Shown here: in pieces, positions 23,867 through 32,849 of the stretch
Numbering within the stretch: position 1 is the first letter of the stretch
Layout of the letters: each line of letters starts with the position of its first letter
Source of the DNA: Rhodobacterales bacterium
Lineage (GTDB): Bacteria; Pseudomonadota; Alphaproteobacteria; Rhizobiales; Stappiaceae
Direction: 5' to 3'
NCBI GenBank assembly: GCA_008107755.1
Contig: VIRH01000058.1
Coordinates: forward strand, 248,001 to 312,000
Length of the DNA: 64,000 nucleotides
The notes under the pieces: generated by a model
Database searches by the model: none
Seen by the model: the letters and a program-made list of their open reading frames with translations, nothing else
Told to the model about the DNA's origin: nothing
Made by a program: the position numbers and the translations under genes

Positions 23867-25567
23867 GTGAAAGCGATATTCAAAAGCAGATTGACGTCCG
23901 CAGAACTTTTTCTACTCGCGGCATTTACACTGATGACTTGTTTCAACGTTTCGGCTAGCGATGCCCGCGCCGAAGCGGCAGGTCCTCCCGAGACATCGGA
24001 AGGCGCGCCAGCCGAGCCGACCGCCGCACAGGCGCCCGCGCCAGACCTGAACGAGCCCGAGACACCGGTCGCCAAGGCGCTCCAGGCTTTGACCTCGACA
24101 GATGTTCCGAACGGCCTCGTTCTCTATTACAGCGACCGCGCTTTTGCGCCGGTGTGGTTCGACCGGAACGGCCTGACGGAAAACGCCCACCTGACCATCG
24201 CGGCCATGGCAGCAGCCAACCAGCACGCGCTGGACCCGAGCAATTACGCTCCGCTGGCGCTGGCAAAGCAGGCCGAAACCGCAGAAACACCCGAAGAATG
24301 GGCTGAACTCGATCTGGACCTTTCCCTGCAGTTCCTGCGTTATGCCACGCATCTTTCATCCGGCCGCGTCCAGCCCAACAAGATCAACAAGGCGCTCAAC
24401 GTCTTCCCGCACCGGCCCGAGCCAAAGATCCTGTTCGAAACGGCCGAGCGCGCAGTGGACTACAGCGCTTTTCTGGAAAGCCTCGCTCCGCAATCGCACA
24501 ATTACCAGCGCCTCAAACTTCGCCTTTCTCAATATCGGAAGAAGGCTGCGGAGGGTGGGTTCATCACTGTGCCGTCAGGAGATGTTCTCAAGCCCGGCAT
24601 GAGCGATCCGCGCATCCCGACCTTGCGGGCCCGACTGATCGAGGAGGATATCCCGGGGGCGGAAGAGCATACGGGTGATGTCTATGACGGCACGCTTGTG
24701 GAAGCCGTAAAGGCGTTTCAGGATTATAACGGCGTGAAGATCGACGGTGTCATCGGCCCCGATACGATCGAGCGCCTGAATGTCACTCTTCAGGAAAAGC
24801 TCATCCAGATGGAGCTCAACATGGAGCGTCGCCGCTGGATGCCGGACGACCCGGGCGACTTTTATGTTTTCGTCAATCTGGCCGACCAGAACCTGAAGGT
24901 GGTGCGCGACGGAAATACCGTCCACACGACGCGCGTCGTAGTCGGCAAGCCCTATCACGCAACCCCCGTGTTCTCGGACCAACTCGAATATGTCGACATA
25001 AACCCCTACTGGAATGTGCCCTACTCGATCGCGACGACGGAGTATCTTCCGAAGCTCCAGCAGAATGCCTCGGCACTCATGAGCAAGAGGATCCGCATTT
25101 TCCAGGACGGCAACGAGATCGCGCCGACGCAGGTGGCATGGAACAGTTATACCGGCAGCAACTTTCCGTTCCGACTGCGGCAGGACCCGGGGGACGGCAA
25201 TGCGCTTGGCCGGATCAAGTTCATGTTTCCCAACAAGTTCAACATCTACATTCACGATACGCCGTCGAAGTCGCTGTTCGATCGCGCGGAGCGGGCCTTC
25301 AGTCATGGCTGCATCCGGGTCTCGAAACCGTTCGAGCTGGCGGCGATCCTCATGTCCGACACGAATGGATCACCCGCGTACTGGGAGCAGATCCGTGACA
25401 CGGGCAATCGCGAGGTGGTCAAGCCCAAGGTCCCGATCCAGGTTCATCTGACCTACCTCACCGCCTGGATGAACAAGGACGGATCAACCCACTTCCGAAA
25501 GGATATCTACGGTCGCGACAAGGTGCTTCTGGAAGCGCTGCGTACGGCAATGACGCAAAACCAGTAA
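23867..25567 (+). CDS. Murein L,D-transpeptidase, YcbB-like
   Basis: Encodes about 566 residues, beginning at a GTG with GAGAGG eight bases upstream. An N-terminal signal/anchor (SAELFLLAAFTLMTCFNVSA) is followed by a Pro/Ala-rich linker, an LdtD-type scaffold domain (about 85-220: VLYYSDRAFAPVWFDRNGL), a PG_binding_1 domain (about 255-315: VKAFQDYNGVKIDGVIGPDT) and the YkuD catalytic domain (about 330-500). The active site is intact: HDTPSKSLFDRAERAFSHGC followed by IRVSKPFELA, with the His and the nucleophile Cys. These periplasmic enzymes make 3-3 cross-links in peptidoglycan and are insensitive to most beta-lactams. A TGA 52 codons downstream of other starts does not occur in frame. Confidence 0.94.
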   Translation: MKAIFKSRLTSAELFLLAAFTLMTCFNVSASDARAEAAGPPETSEGAPAEPTAAQAPAPDLNEPETPVAKALQALTSTDVPNGLVLYYSDRAFAPVWFDRNGLTENAHLTIAAMAAANQHALDPSNYAPLALAKQAETAETPEEWAELDLDLSLQFLRYATHLSSGRVQPNKINKALNVFPHRPEPKILFETAERAVDYSAFLESLAPQSHNYQRLKLRLSQYRKKAAEGGFITVPSGDVLKPGMSDPRIPTLRARLIEEDIPGAEEHTGDVYDGTLVEAVKAFQDYNGVKIDGVIGPDTIERLNVTLQEKLIQMELNMERRRWMPDDPGDFYVFVNLADQNLKVVRDGNTVHTTRVVVGKPYHATPVFSDQLEYVDINPYWNVPYSIATTEYLPKLQQNASALMSKRIRIFQDGNEIAPTQVAWNSYTGSNFPFRLRQDPGDGNALGRIKFMFPNKFNIYIHDTPSKSLFDRAERAFSHGCIRVSKPFELAAILMSDTNGSPAYWEQIRDTGNREVVKPKVPIQVHLTYLTAWMNKDGSTHFRKDIYGRDKVLLEALRTAMTQNQ

Positions 25568-25782
25568 CGCCATGACGGGCCGGGAAAGAGTTTTCCTGGC
25601 AGCCGCCTTGCCTCGCGAGATCGACGTGGCGCCATGGCTGGACGGCTCATTTTGCGTGCATGTTTCGGGTGTTAAGCCCCGTTTATAAATCTGAATGCCG
25701 TCTGAATGCGGCACTCAGCATGAGTTCAACGTCAAAAGTGCATTCTTCAGGCAATCGAGATGAAGCGCCCTGGAGAGACCCG

Positions 25783-25971
25783 ATGTTGAGCCGTGTTTTT
25801 GTTCTTCTGTTCCTTGCCATTGTACTTGCAGGCCCGTTTGCGGCTATCATCTTCATAACCGACGGCACCAAGGCCTTTGGCCAGGAGATGCAGCAAAAAA
25901 GCATGTGCCTGTTAACTGGAACTGGATGTGGCAATGGGAACATCATTGTCACCGTTGCGTCCCGGATATAA
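25783..25971 (+). CDS. Small secreted or membrane protein (62 aa)
   Basis: ATG 25783 with TGGAGAG eight bases upstream. The N-terminus LSRVFVLLFLAIVLAGPFAA then IIFITDG is one long hydrophobic helix, either a signal peptide or a permanent anchor. The remainder has two Cys close together (MCLLTGTGCGNGN) and ends in a hydrophobic stretch IIVTVASRI. I recognise no family. It lies 68 bases upstream of the ArsR-type gene in the same direction. The good ribosome-binding site and signal-like start support a real gene. Confidence 0.5.
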   Translation: MLSRVFVLLFLAIVLAGPFAAIIFITDGTKAFGQEMQQKSMCLLTGTGCGNGNIIVTVASRI

Positions 25972-26038
25972 AAGAACCACAAAACTGAGCCGGAAACTCA
26001 GGATTGCGGTTTGTCCGAAGATTTGCCAGAGTCGCCCA

Positions 26039-26380
26039 ATGAACTACGATGCACTTGAAGAAAAAGCGGAATCCGCTGCCGAGTTTCTGAAGATGATGGC
26101 GTCCGCGCCGCGCCTTCTACTGATGTGTCTGGTTCTGGAGGAAGAGCGCTGCGTCAGCGATCTGGCCGAAAAGACCGGTATGCGCATGCCGACGGTCTCG
26201 CAGCAGCTATCGCTTCTGCGCGCACAAGGGCTGGTTTCGACACGCCGGGAAGGCACCACTATCTACTATCGCCTCGCCAGCGAACCGGTCAAAGACATCA
26301 TGGCGATGCTCTACAAGCATTTCTGTGCCGGCAGCGACCTGCCCGTGGCAAAGCACCTGGAAAAGCTGGACGCCGAATAA
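26039..26380 (+). CDS. ArsR-family winged-helix regulator
   Basis: Encodes about 113 residues: EKAESAAEFLKMMASAPRLL, LVLEEERCVSDLAEKTGMRM, PTVSQQLSLLRAQGLVSTRR and EGTTIYYRLASEPVKDIMAM, a complete ArsR-type helix-turn-helix and wing. There are only three scattered cysteines (in MCLVLEEERC and near HFC), without the classical metal box, so the signal may be redox or non-metal, as in BigR/SqrR-like proteins with Cys pairs. This is inference. The ATG has no strong Shine-Dalgarno sequence. It is preceded by the small membrane protein and converges on creA; its target is not clear. Confidence 0.88.
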   Translation: MNYDALEEKAESAAEFLKMMASAPRLLLMCLVLEEERCVSDLAEKTGMRMPTVSQQLSLLRAQGLVSTRREGTTIYYRLASEPVKDIMAMLYKHFCAGSDLPVAKHLEKLDAE

Positions 26381-26404
26381 CGGCGCCGCGCGCTTTCCGA
26401 GCCG

Positions 26405-26920
26405 TTATCCATTCACGAAGTCCCCGCATTTCGGCGGCATCTGATCGCCCCACGGCATGATCGGCACGGTGGAGGTCGAGTTTTTCGGGCTGCCTTCGAT
26501 GATCTTGTCGGAATAAACGAGATAGACGAGAACGTTGCGCTTGGCGTCGCAGCCCCGCACGATCCGCATCTTCTTGAACAGGAACGAACGGCGCTGACGG
26601 AACATCTCCTCGCCCTGCTCGAAGTTTTTCTTGATCGTCACCGGCCCGACCTGACGGCAGGCAAGCGAAATGTCCGAGACTTCTTCCGCAACCCCAAGCC
26701 AGCCCGAAACCCCGCCCTTCTCCGGAACAGTGAAATGACACGAGACGCCGTCGATTATGGGATCGTCGACCGCATAGGTCGCGAGCTTGTGGTCGGGGGT
26801 CAGGAATTTCCAGACCGTGGATTTCTTGAAGATCAGATCCGGTTCATCCGCTGAGTGGGACGGCCCGACCGCCTGGACAAGAATTGCTAGCGCCAAGGCG
26901 GCAGCGGACAGGAAACGCAT
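26405..26920 (-). CDS. creA: CreA-family periplasmic protein
   Basis: Encodes about 171 residues of the CreA family (DUF1264-unrelated; named from the E. coli creABCD operon), whose biochemical role is unknown. An N-terminal signal peptide (MRFLSAAALALAILVQAVGP, cleavage near SHSA-DE) precedes the conserved body: LIFKKSTVWKFLTPDHKLAT, DPIIDGVSCHFT, DISLACRQVGPV, LFKKMRIVRGCDAKRNVLVY and PWGDQMPPKCGDF. Four conserved-looking cysteines could form disulfides in the periplasm. There are no creB/C/D partners nearby. It converges with the ArsR-type gene. Confidence 0.92.
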   Translation of the reverse strand: MRFLSAAALALAILVQAVGPSHSADEPDLIFKKSTVWKFLTPDHKLATYAVDDPIIDGVSCHFTVPEKGGVSGWLGVAEEVSDISLACRQVGPVTIKKNFEQGEEMFRQRRSFLFKKMRIVRGCDAKRNVLVYLVYSDKIIEGSPKNSTSTVPIMPWGDQMPPKCGDFVNG

Positions 26921-27002
26921 TCAAAAATCCTCCGAAAATGACTGTTCAATGGAAACGACATGTGGGGATAACGCGCGGACCGTCAAGAAAGATGCAGAAG
27001 AA

Positions 27003-27030
27003 ACAACGCGCGCCTCAGGGGCGCGCGCTT
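27003..27030 (-). terminator. Terminator of the metallo-beta-lactamase-fold gene
   Basis: GCGCGCC (27008-27014) and GGCGCGC (27020-27026) form a 7-bp GC stem. On the minus strand it is followed by GTTGTTTCTTC, about 25 bases after the stop codon. Confidence 0.65.
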
Positions 27031-27054
27031 CATTGTGGGAAAGCGGTGATCAAT

Positions 27055-28317
27055 TCAGTGGCGGGCGGCTTCCAGAACCTTGCGCTCATCGCTGCCCTCA
27101 TCGCTTTCCGGATCGTCCTGCTGGTCCTCGGAAACTGCCTCCTCACCTGCCGTCTGATCCTCGCGGTCGATATCCTGTTCCGTCAGGTCGAGCGCCTCAT
27201 CACCGGTCAGGGACGCGGCAAATGCGCTGTCTGACACCAGATCGCCGGTCGCTTCGTCGGTTTGGGCAAACGCATCCGCCTCGCCGCTGTCCGGCTGGAA
27301 CCGGGCATCCTGCGCTTGCGCGTTCACGTCATCAGAAGCAGGTTCTTCTTCATTAGAGACGGCAATGACGCCGCGCACCGCATCCTGCAGGTCGGCAGCA
27401 CGCTCCAGCGTCCAGACCTGAGGCTGGTCGAGACCCAGGGCCTCATCATAGGCCCGCGCCACGTTAAAGGGCATGTGCTCCTCGAAATCGGTCTTGTCAC
27501 CGAACTGCTGCGCGAGAGCATCCGTCACGCTGTCGCACGTATCTTTCAGGCCGAGGTGCTGGTCCACGCAGGCAACAGCAGCATCACGCAGGGTGGTCAC
27601 GAAATCCCGCGTGGTCTCGATTGCCGCGGCAACAGCCGGAGCCCCGAGCGCGGACCGCCCCTGCCCCGGCATCAGCGCGTTCGGGCGGAACGCCAGAATA
27701 CGATCGAGCGCCCGCGGCCAATCGGTCAGATGCGCGTCGCCGCAGAAAGGTGCAGCAGAGGTCTGCACGAGATCGCCGGCGAAGATCACACCCGTTGACG
27801 GCACCCATACGACCAGATCACCCATCGTGTGGCCCCGGCCGAGATGCATGAGTCGCACCTCGACTCCGCCGAGGTCGATCGTCATCGACGAGGCGATTGT
27901 CATGGAGGGCGCTGCCACTGCAGCGTCATGCTTCACGCCGGAGAAGAGTTGCGGAAAGCGATTGCGCGCGACGCGAATCTCTTCCTTGCCGCGGGTATCC
28001 ATCATCCGGCGCGTAAGATCCGAGGCGATGATCTCACCGGCCTCGAACGCATCGGCGCCAAGCGTGTTTTCGCAATGAAAGTGGCTGAAGACCAACAGCT
28101 TGATCGGCTTATCAGTCTTCTCGCGAATCTTTTCCAGCACCTTCTCTGCAAGGTCGGGCGACGCCTGCCCATCGACCACCAGAACCCCGCGCTCTCCGAT
28201 CACGACGCCGCTGTTGGAACATCCGTCGGCGCTATAGGCGTAGCAGCCCCGCCCCAGTTCCTCGAAGCGCGCGTTCTCGCCCGGCGCCGCCGAAGAATTG
28301 TTCGCATTTTTCGCCAT
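27055..28317 (-). CDS. Metallo-beta-lactamase-fold protein with altered metal ligands and acidic tail
   Basis: Encodes about 420 residues. Residues ~15-300 are an MBL-fold domain (YSADGCSNSGVVIGERGVLV, LGRGHTMGDLVVWVPSTGVI, FAGDLVQTSAAPF). Of the metal ligands, His79, His81, His163 and the bridging Asp182 are present. The second-site set is changed: HxHxDH reads HFHCEN (Asp to Glu83, His to Asn84) and the last ligand reads PGQG (His to Gln219). Residues ~325-420 form an acidic, Gln/Asp/Glu-rich, probably disordered tail. There is no signal peptide. The nearest known relatives are quinoprotein-relay-type hydrolases, but activity with this ligand set is uncertain: it may use one metal or be non-catalytic. 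It is a single gene with its own terminator. Confidence 0.85.
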   Translation of the reverse strand: MAKNANNSSAAPGENARFEELGRGCYAYSADGCSNSGVVIGERGVLVVDGQASPDLAEKVLEKIREKTDKPIKLLVFSHFHCENTLGADAFEAGEIIASDLTRRMMDTRGKEEIRVARNRFPQLFSGVKHDAAVAAPSMTIASSMTIDLGGVEVRLMHLGRGHTMGDLVVWVPSTGVIFAGDLVQTSAAPFCGDAHLTDWPRALDRILAFRPNALMPGQGRSALGAPAVAAAIETTRDFVTTLRDAAVACVDQHLGLKDTCDSVTDALAQQFGDKTDFEEHMPFNVARAYDEALGLDQPQVWTLERAADLQDAVRGVIAVSNEEEPASDDVNAQAQDARFQPDSGEADAFAQTDEATGDLVSDSAFAASLTGDEALDLTEQDIDREDQTAGEEAVSEDQQDDPESDEGSDERKVLEAARH

Positions 28318-28880
28318 AGCAGCCTCGCTTTCCTGCCTGCCTGTTTTCCCCGAAATCCGGACCTGCCGGACGGCGAAAGCACCTTATTCCTGTTGACTGT
28401 AGCGTCTCAGCTTCAGAGCCTGATTCGCAAATTCCCGCATATCGATTCGTTAACTATTGCTTTTTTATCAACAGATAGGTGCCCCATTCAGGGCGAAGTT
28501 TGTCTTTTCCATTCCAAGCACTCAGGAAACCTTGCTTGCTTAAACGTCAATTTTCTTTAGAAGGGCGGGCTAAAATTTACCGCTTCTTCGAAAGACTATA
28601 CTTGCTACAGCCTGAAAGTGGCCGGAAAGCGGCACCCGTAACCTCGGTCTCTCAACGATATTTCTAGCAAGCGCGCGCCCTCAACCTCCCGGCTCATTGC
28701 GCCGCCTGAAGGCTGACGTCTCCAACGTGTCCGAATGAGCCCCCACCGCATGCTCAACGGCGAAGGCCCCTGCGGTATTAACCGAACGTGAGCGCTTTTC
28801 CCGCTATTGTGAAACCGGTCGGCAAGAGCGACACAGAAGCAATCGCGCCGTGCCTGACAGACTGCAGCAGGGGATGGGAA
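28318..28880. other. Non-coding stretch between divergent MBL-fold and DUF2865 genes
   Basis: About 560 bases with lower GC than the flanks around 28430-28620. No frame has a convincing start plus protein-like composition, no tRNA or clear hairpin is seen, and no CtrA box was found. It must carry both divergent promoters. Confidence 0.4.
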
Positions 28881-30221
28881 ATGCGGCCGCCGGGAAGCGC
28901 CAGAGCGATCAAGACGTTTGTTTTCCTGTCGGTTTTAGCCGCAGGTGCTTTTCCGCTGTCGAGCGCGCGTGCCGCCAGTTGCGAAGCCCTGACGGCCGAA
29001 TTGCGCCGCCTTGGATCGGCGTCTCCTGCCCGTTCTCCCGCCGCGCAAAAATGGTCGACCGCCAAGCAGCAACAGCAAGGCGCCATAAGCGCCGCAGAGC
29101 GTGATGCCCGCTATTTCGGTTGCGAGGGAAGCGCAGGCTCCAATTGCAAGGCCATCAACGGCAAACTCAAGCGCATGAAGGCGAATCTGGCAGCCATCAA
29201 CCGGCAGCTTGCCAAGGCTGGCGGCGGTTCGACGCGACAAGCGCAAAGAATCGCAAAAGTGCGTGCCAGCCTTGCGCGCCAGAAATGTGACGCACGGACG
29301 GGACGCCAGGCCAGATCGTCAGGAACTGAAAGCTCCGCAGAGCAGCAATCACTGTTGCAGCGCCTTTTCGGCAAAGAGCCCCGTCCAGACAAGTCCTCCA
29401 CTGGCCGGCGAACCCGTGAGATTGCGACCACTCGCCCCTCGCGATCGACCGGTCGGTCCCCCCGACGGCTGAGTCTGCCTTCCGGTGGTACCTTCCGCAC
29501 CCTGTGCGTGCGCGCCTGCGATGGCTATTTCTTTCCCGTCAGCTTCTCCGCCGGAAAAGACCAGTTCGTGAATGACGCGGCGCGTTGCTCTGAAATCTGC
29601 CCTGCTGCGGAGACCGAGCTTTATGTCTATCGCAACCCGGGTGGTAACCAGTCAGAGATGATGTCCATGAGTGGCATGCTCTACTCCGAAGAACCGTTCG
29701 CCTATCGCTACCGCTCGGAACTGGTGGATGGCTGCAGTTGCCGCGCGACGCGAGAGGCAACCACGCGCTCCGCATGGCAGGAAGTCACTGCTGCGAGGGG
29801 TGGCGTCTTCTTTGCCGACATAAGCGCCGGAATTCCCCACACGTCGCTTTCGCCGAGCCTTGGCGGAACCTATCAGGCCGATGACCAGACGCCCTCGGCG
29901 CTGTCTCGTCCCCCTATGCGCAAGGCACAGCTACCGCTCTACGAGGATCCGGACACACTGTTCAACCTGGAAAAGGGCCTGGATGTTCAGGCAGACCTCT
30001 CTCTTGCGCAAAAGCGGCACGAGGCGCCAGTGGATACGGCAAGCGCCGGGGCCGACGCGGGCCTGCCGCTCCTGTCCGTCCGCCCGGTTTCCGAAAAGGC
30101 GGCCGAGGACATCGTGTCATCGTCGCCGGTCTTCAAGACCGACGACGCCGGTTTCAGGCCTGCGCCGGAGCGCAAGGGGCCTGTCAGGGTAGTCGGGCCA
30201 GAGTATTTTGTCGCCCAATAA
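28881..30221 (+). CDS. DUF2865-domain exported protein
   Basis: Encodes about 446 residues. ATG 28881 follows AGGGGATGGGAA and starts a signal peptide ([20 protein letters not shown], cleavage near ARA-AS). The first part is Lys/Gln/Arg-rich with several Cys ([34 protein letters not shown]) and looks helical. A basic Ser/Thr/Arg-rich linker follows. The DUF2865 core is at about 205-300: [20 protein letters not shown], then [20 protein letters not shown] and [15 protein letters not shown]. The C-terminus is low complexity. The function of DUF2865 is unknown; it is common in Hyphomicrobiales, where it is predicted periplasmic. Its last 38 bases overlap the 3' end of the gltX paralogue on the other strand. 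Confidence 0.85.
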   Translation: MRPPGSARAIKTFVFLSVLAAGAFPLSSARAASCEALTAELRRLGSASPARSPAAQKWSTAKQQQQGAISAAERDARYFGCEGSAGSNCKAINGKLKRMKANLAAINRQLAKAGGGSTRQAQRIAKVRASLARQKCDARTGRQARSSGTESSAEQQSLLQRLFGKEPRPDKSSTGRRTREIATTRPSRSTGRSPRRLSLPSGGTFRTLCVRACDGYFFPVSFSAGKDQFVNDAARCSEICPAAETELYVYRNPGGNQSEMMSMSGMLYSEEPFAYRYRSELVDGCSCRATREATTRSAWQEVTAARGGVFFADISAGIPHTSLSPSLGGTYQADDQTPSALSRPPMRKAQLPLYEDPDTLFNLEKGLDVQADLSLAQKRHEAPVDTASAGADAGLPLLSVRPVSEKAAEDIVSSSPVFKTDDAGFRPAPERKGPVRVVGPEYFVAQ

Positions 30222-31545
30222 GCGGCAGCAACGCCTTCATGTCCGGTCCGTGGTCCATACCCGTGAGCACGCGGCGCAGCGGCATGAACAGCCCGCGCCC
30301 CTTGCGGCCGGTTTCGGCTTTCAGCGCACCGGTCCACTGCCCCCAGCTTTCTTCGGTCATTTCCCCCTCAGGCAAAAACGATCGCGCCTTCGCGATGAAA
30401 TCCCGGTCTTCTTCCTCGACCTTGCCCTCGACCGGGCCCTTGATAGCCTGCCAGTAACGGCTTGCATCGCCGACGGTCTCGCAGTTGCCGCGAACCGTGT
30501 CCCAGAATTGCGAACTCGGCTCTATCCCCAGGCTCTCTAGCCGGTCCTTGACCTCCTCGAACGGCAGGTCATGCACCAGCCGCGCATTGAGGCTTTTCAG
30601 CTCCTCCGGATCGAATTTCGCCGATGAGCGTGAGACGCTCGACAGGTCGAACTTGTCGACGAGGTCGTCCATGGTCGCCACAGGTTCGACCGCCTGGCTG
30701 GTTCCCGTGAGTACGGCGAGCGAGGCGACCGCCATCGGCTCCAGCCCGTCTTCACGAAGGGAGCCGATCGAGAGCGCGCCCTTGCGCTTCGACAGCCCTT
30801 CGCCGTCCCGGGTGGTCAGAAGGTTGTGATGCCCGAAAACCGGCGGCGAGGCCTCCAGCGCCTGAAAAATGGCGATCTGGACACCGGTGTTGGACACATG
30901 ATCCTCGCCCCGGATAACATGGGTCACGCCCATGTCGACGTCATCGACGATGGAGGTGAACGTATAGAGATAGGTTCCGTCTTCGCGGATCAGGACCGGG
31001 TCTGACATGGACGCAAGGTCGATGGTCTGATCGCCGCGGCACAAGTCATCCCAGGCGACATCGGTGCGTCTTGTCTCCAGCGGATCGCTTTCGAAGTTGG
31101 GAAGCAGAAAGCGCCAGTGCGGCTTGCGGCCTTCGGCTTCGAAAGCGGCACGCTCTTCTGCGCTCTGACGATAGCCGGCGCGGTCATAGACCGGTGGGCG
31201 GCCAAGCGCGCGCTGGCGGGAGCGGCGGCGCTCCAGTTCGTCCGGCGTCTCGTAACACGGATAAAGCAGCCCTTTCTTTTTCAGAAGGTCCGCTGCGGCG
31301 TCATATTGCCCGAGACGTTCCGATTGGCGCTCGATCCGGTCCGGCGCGATGCCGATCCAGCGCAGATCTCTTTCGATCGAGTCGGCATATTCCTGCTTCG
31401 AACGCTGCACGTCCGTGTCATCGAAACGCAGGATGAAGGTGCCGCCAGCCTTTCTGGCGAAAAGCCAGTTGTAAAGGGCGGGACGGATGTTGCCGATGTG
31501 AATGTGGCCGGTCGGAGACGGCGCGAAGCGAACAGTAACAGTCAT
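30184..31545 (-). CDS. gltX: Glutamyl-tRNA synthetase (second, GltX2-like)
   Basis: Encodes about 453 residues. Class I motifs are intact: [58 protein letters not shown], and the KMSKS-type loop as [11 protein letters not shown]. The anticodon-binding domain follows (about 330-453), ending [24 protein letters not shown] text, close to [10 protein letters not shown]. Alphaproteobacteria commonly carry two gltX genes, one of which charges tRNA-Gln with glutamate for later amidation by GatCAB. This shorter form resembles that second copy, but the specificity cannot be read by eye. It overlaps the DUF2865 gene tail-to-tail by 38 bases. Confidence 0.93.
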   Translation of the reverse strand: MTVTVRFAPSPTGHIHIGNIRPALYNWLFARKAGGTFILRFDDTDVQRSKQEYADSIERDLRWIGIAPDRIERQSERLGQYDAAADLLKKKGLLYPCYETPDELERRRSRQRALGRPPVYDRAGYRQSAEERAAFEAEGRKPHWRFLLPNFESDPLETRRTDVAWDDLCRGDQTIDLASMSDPVLIREDGTYLYTFTSIVDDVDMGVTHVIRGEDHVSNTGVQIAIFQALEASPPVFGHHNLLTTRDGEGLSKRKGALSIGSLREDGLEPMAVASLAVLTGTSQAVEPVATMDDLVDKFDLSSVSRSSAKFDPEELKSLNARLVHDLPFEEVKDRLESLGIEPSSQFWDTVRGNCETVGDASRYWQAIKGPVEGKVEEEDRDFIAKARSFLPEGEMTEESWGQWTGALKAETGRKGRGLFMPLRRVLTGMDHGPDMKALLPLIGRQNTLARLP

Positions 31546-31599
31546 GCCGCCTCAGTTAGCTTGCGGCACGCGCCCCGGCAAGCCCCAAAACGAAGCGGA

Positions 31600-32805
31600 T
31601 CAGGTTTGCAGCTCGCTCCGGTAGGCCCGAGCGGTCACGAACAGGACCACGCAGAACACCAGGCAATAGAGAGCCATGCCCAGAACCTGCAGATCGAACG
31701 CGACGCCAATGTCAATCAGCCAGCCGACCAGGCCCGGGCCGGCAGCCGATGCGAACACCATGACAGAGAATGCTATCGCCCGGATCGCCCCCATGTGGCG
31801 CGTGCCGTAGACCTCGGGCCAGAGGGCGCCGACAAGCGTGCTGTTGAAGCCGTTGGATATGCCGATCAGCGCCATGAAGATGAATGCCGAGGCGGGCGCA
31901 TGATAGAGGACCAGAACCAGACAGGCCGAAGCGATCGGCACGAGCGTGAAGGGCAGAAGCTGGCGCGCGGAGAAACGGTCGATCAAGGGGCCGATAACGA
32001 GCGAGGCACCGACCACGCCGAAGGCCATGACGAGGAACGAGCTGGCGAACAGCTCCAGCGTCCATCCGCGCAGTTCCACCAGATAGACCTGATGGAAGAA
32101 AATGGATGTACCGATGAAGGCAGGTGCGTTGACGCCGAAAGAGACGGCCCAGAAGCGTGGATCACGTATGGCTTCCGCCCGGGTCCACTGGCGTCCTTCC
32201 GGCTTGGCAGAGGCGATTTCACGTGCGCTCGGCACCCTGTCCTTCGCCAGAAGCACCATCATCACCGGAAGGGCCGCCAGAAAGAGAACGCCGCCGGAAA
32301 CCGCCCAGGCGGTGCGCCAGCCAACCACATTGGTCAGGGCGACGAAACAGATTGGAAACAACGCCTCGGCAGTCGGAAACCCAAGGATGGCGAGCGACAG
32401 CGCCCGTCCGCGCTGCGCCGAGAACCAGCGTCCTGCAGCCGTAATCGAAGTGTGGGTCATCATGCCCTGCCCGCACAGGCGCAGGCCATAGAAGGTCAGC
32501 GCGACCATCCACACCGAAGAGCTTGCGGCCATGGCGAGGCAGCACAAGGCCAGACCGATCATCACCACCGCCGCAATCCGGCGGACGGGGAAATAGTCGA
32601 GGCTCTTGCCCACGTAGGGCAGCGTCAGCGCGCTGCCGAGGGTTGCCAGCATGTAGACAAGCCCCAGATCGCCGTGACTGAGGCCGAATTCGGCCCGCAG
32701 GTCGCCGCCGGAAAGCGAAATGAAAAACGTCTGACCGAACCCGGAAAAGACCGCCAGAAGATAGCCGGCGGAAAGCCACCGCGCATTCTCCAGAACGAAG
32801 GTCAT
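31600..32805 (-). CDS. Major facilitator superfamily transporter
   Basis: Encodes about 401 residues with twelve hydrophobic segments, a standard MFS fold. Seen: LSAGYLLAVFSGFGQTFFIS in TM1, the loop 2-3 motif region YVGKSLDYFPVRRIAAVVMI, and GRWFSAQRGRALSLAILGFP in TM5, typical of the monocarboxylate/oxalate-type MFS branch. The substrate is unknown. ATG 32805 gives the family-like start MTFVLENARWLSAGYL; a GTG at 32847, only three bases after the nadE stop, would add 14 residues. Neither has a clear Shine-Dalgarno sequence, so translation may be coupled to nadE. The same direction and close spacing suggest an operon with nadE, but a functional link is not obvious. Confidence 0.88.
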   Translation of the reverse strand: MTFVLENARWLSAGYLLAVFSGFGQTFFISLSGGDLRAEFGLSHGDLGLVYMLATLGSALTLPYVGKSLDYFPVRRIAAVVMIGLALCCLAMAASSSVWMVALTFYGLRLCGQGMMTHTSITAAGRWFSAQRGRALSLAILGFPTAEALFPICFVALTNVVGWRTAWAVSGGVLFLAALPVMMVLLAKDRVPSAREIASAKPEGRQWTRAEAIRDPRFWAVSFGVNAPAFIGTSIFFHQVYLVELRGWTLELFASSFLVMAFGVVGASLVIGPLIDRFSARQLLPFTLVPIASACLVLVLYHAPASAFIFMALIGISNGFNSTLVGALWPEVYGTRHMGAIRAIAFSVMVFASAAGPGLVGWLIDIGVAFDLQVLGMALYCLVFCVVLFVTARAYRSELQT

Positions 32806-32849
32806 ATAGGGAACGTTGCCGCTCTGGGGGGCTTGGGGCGCGTTCACGT

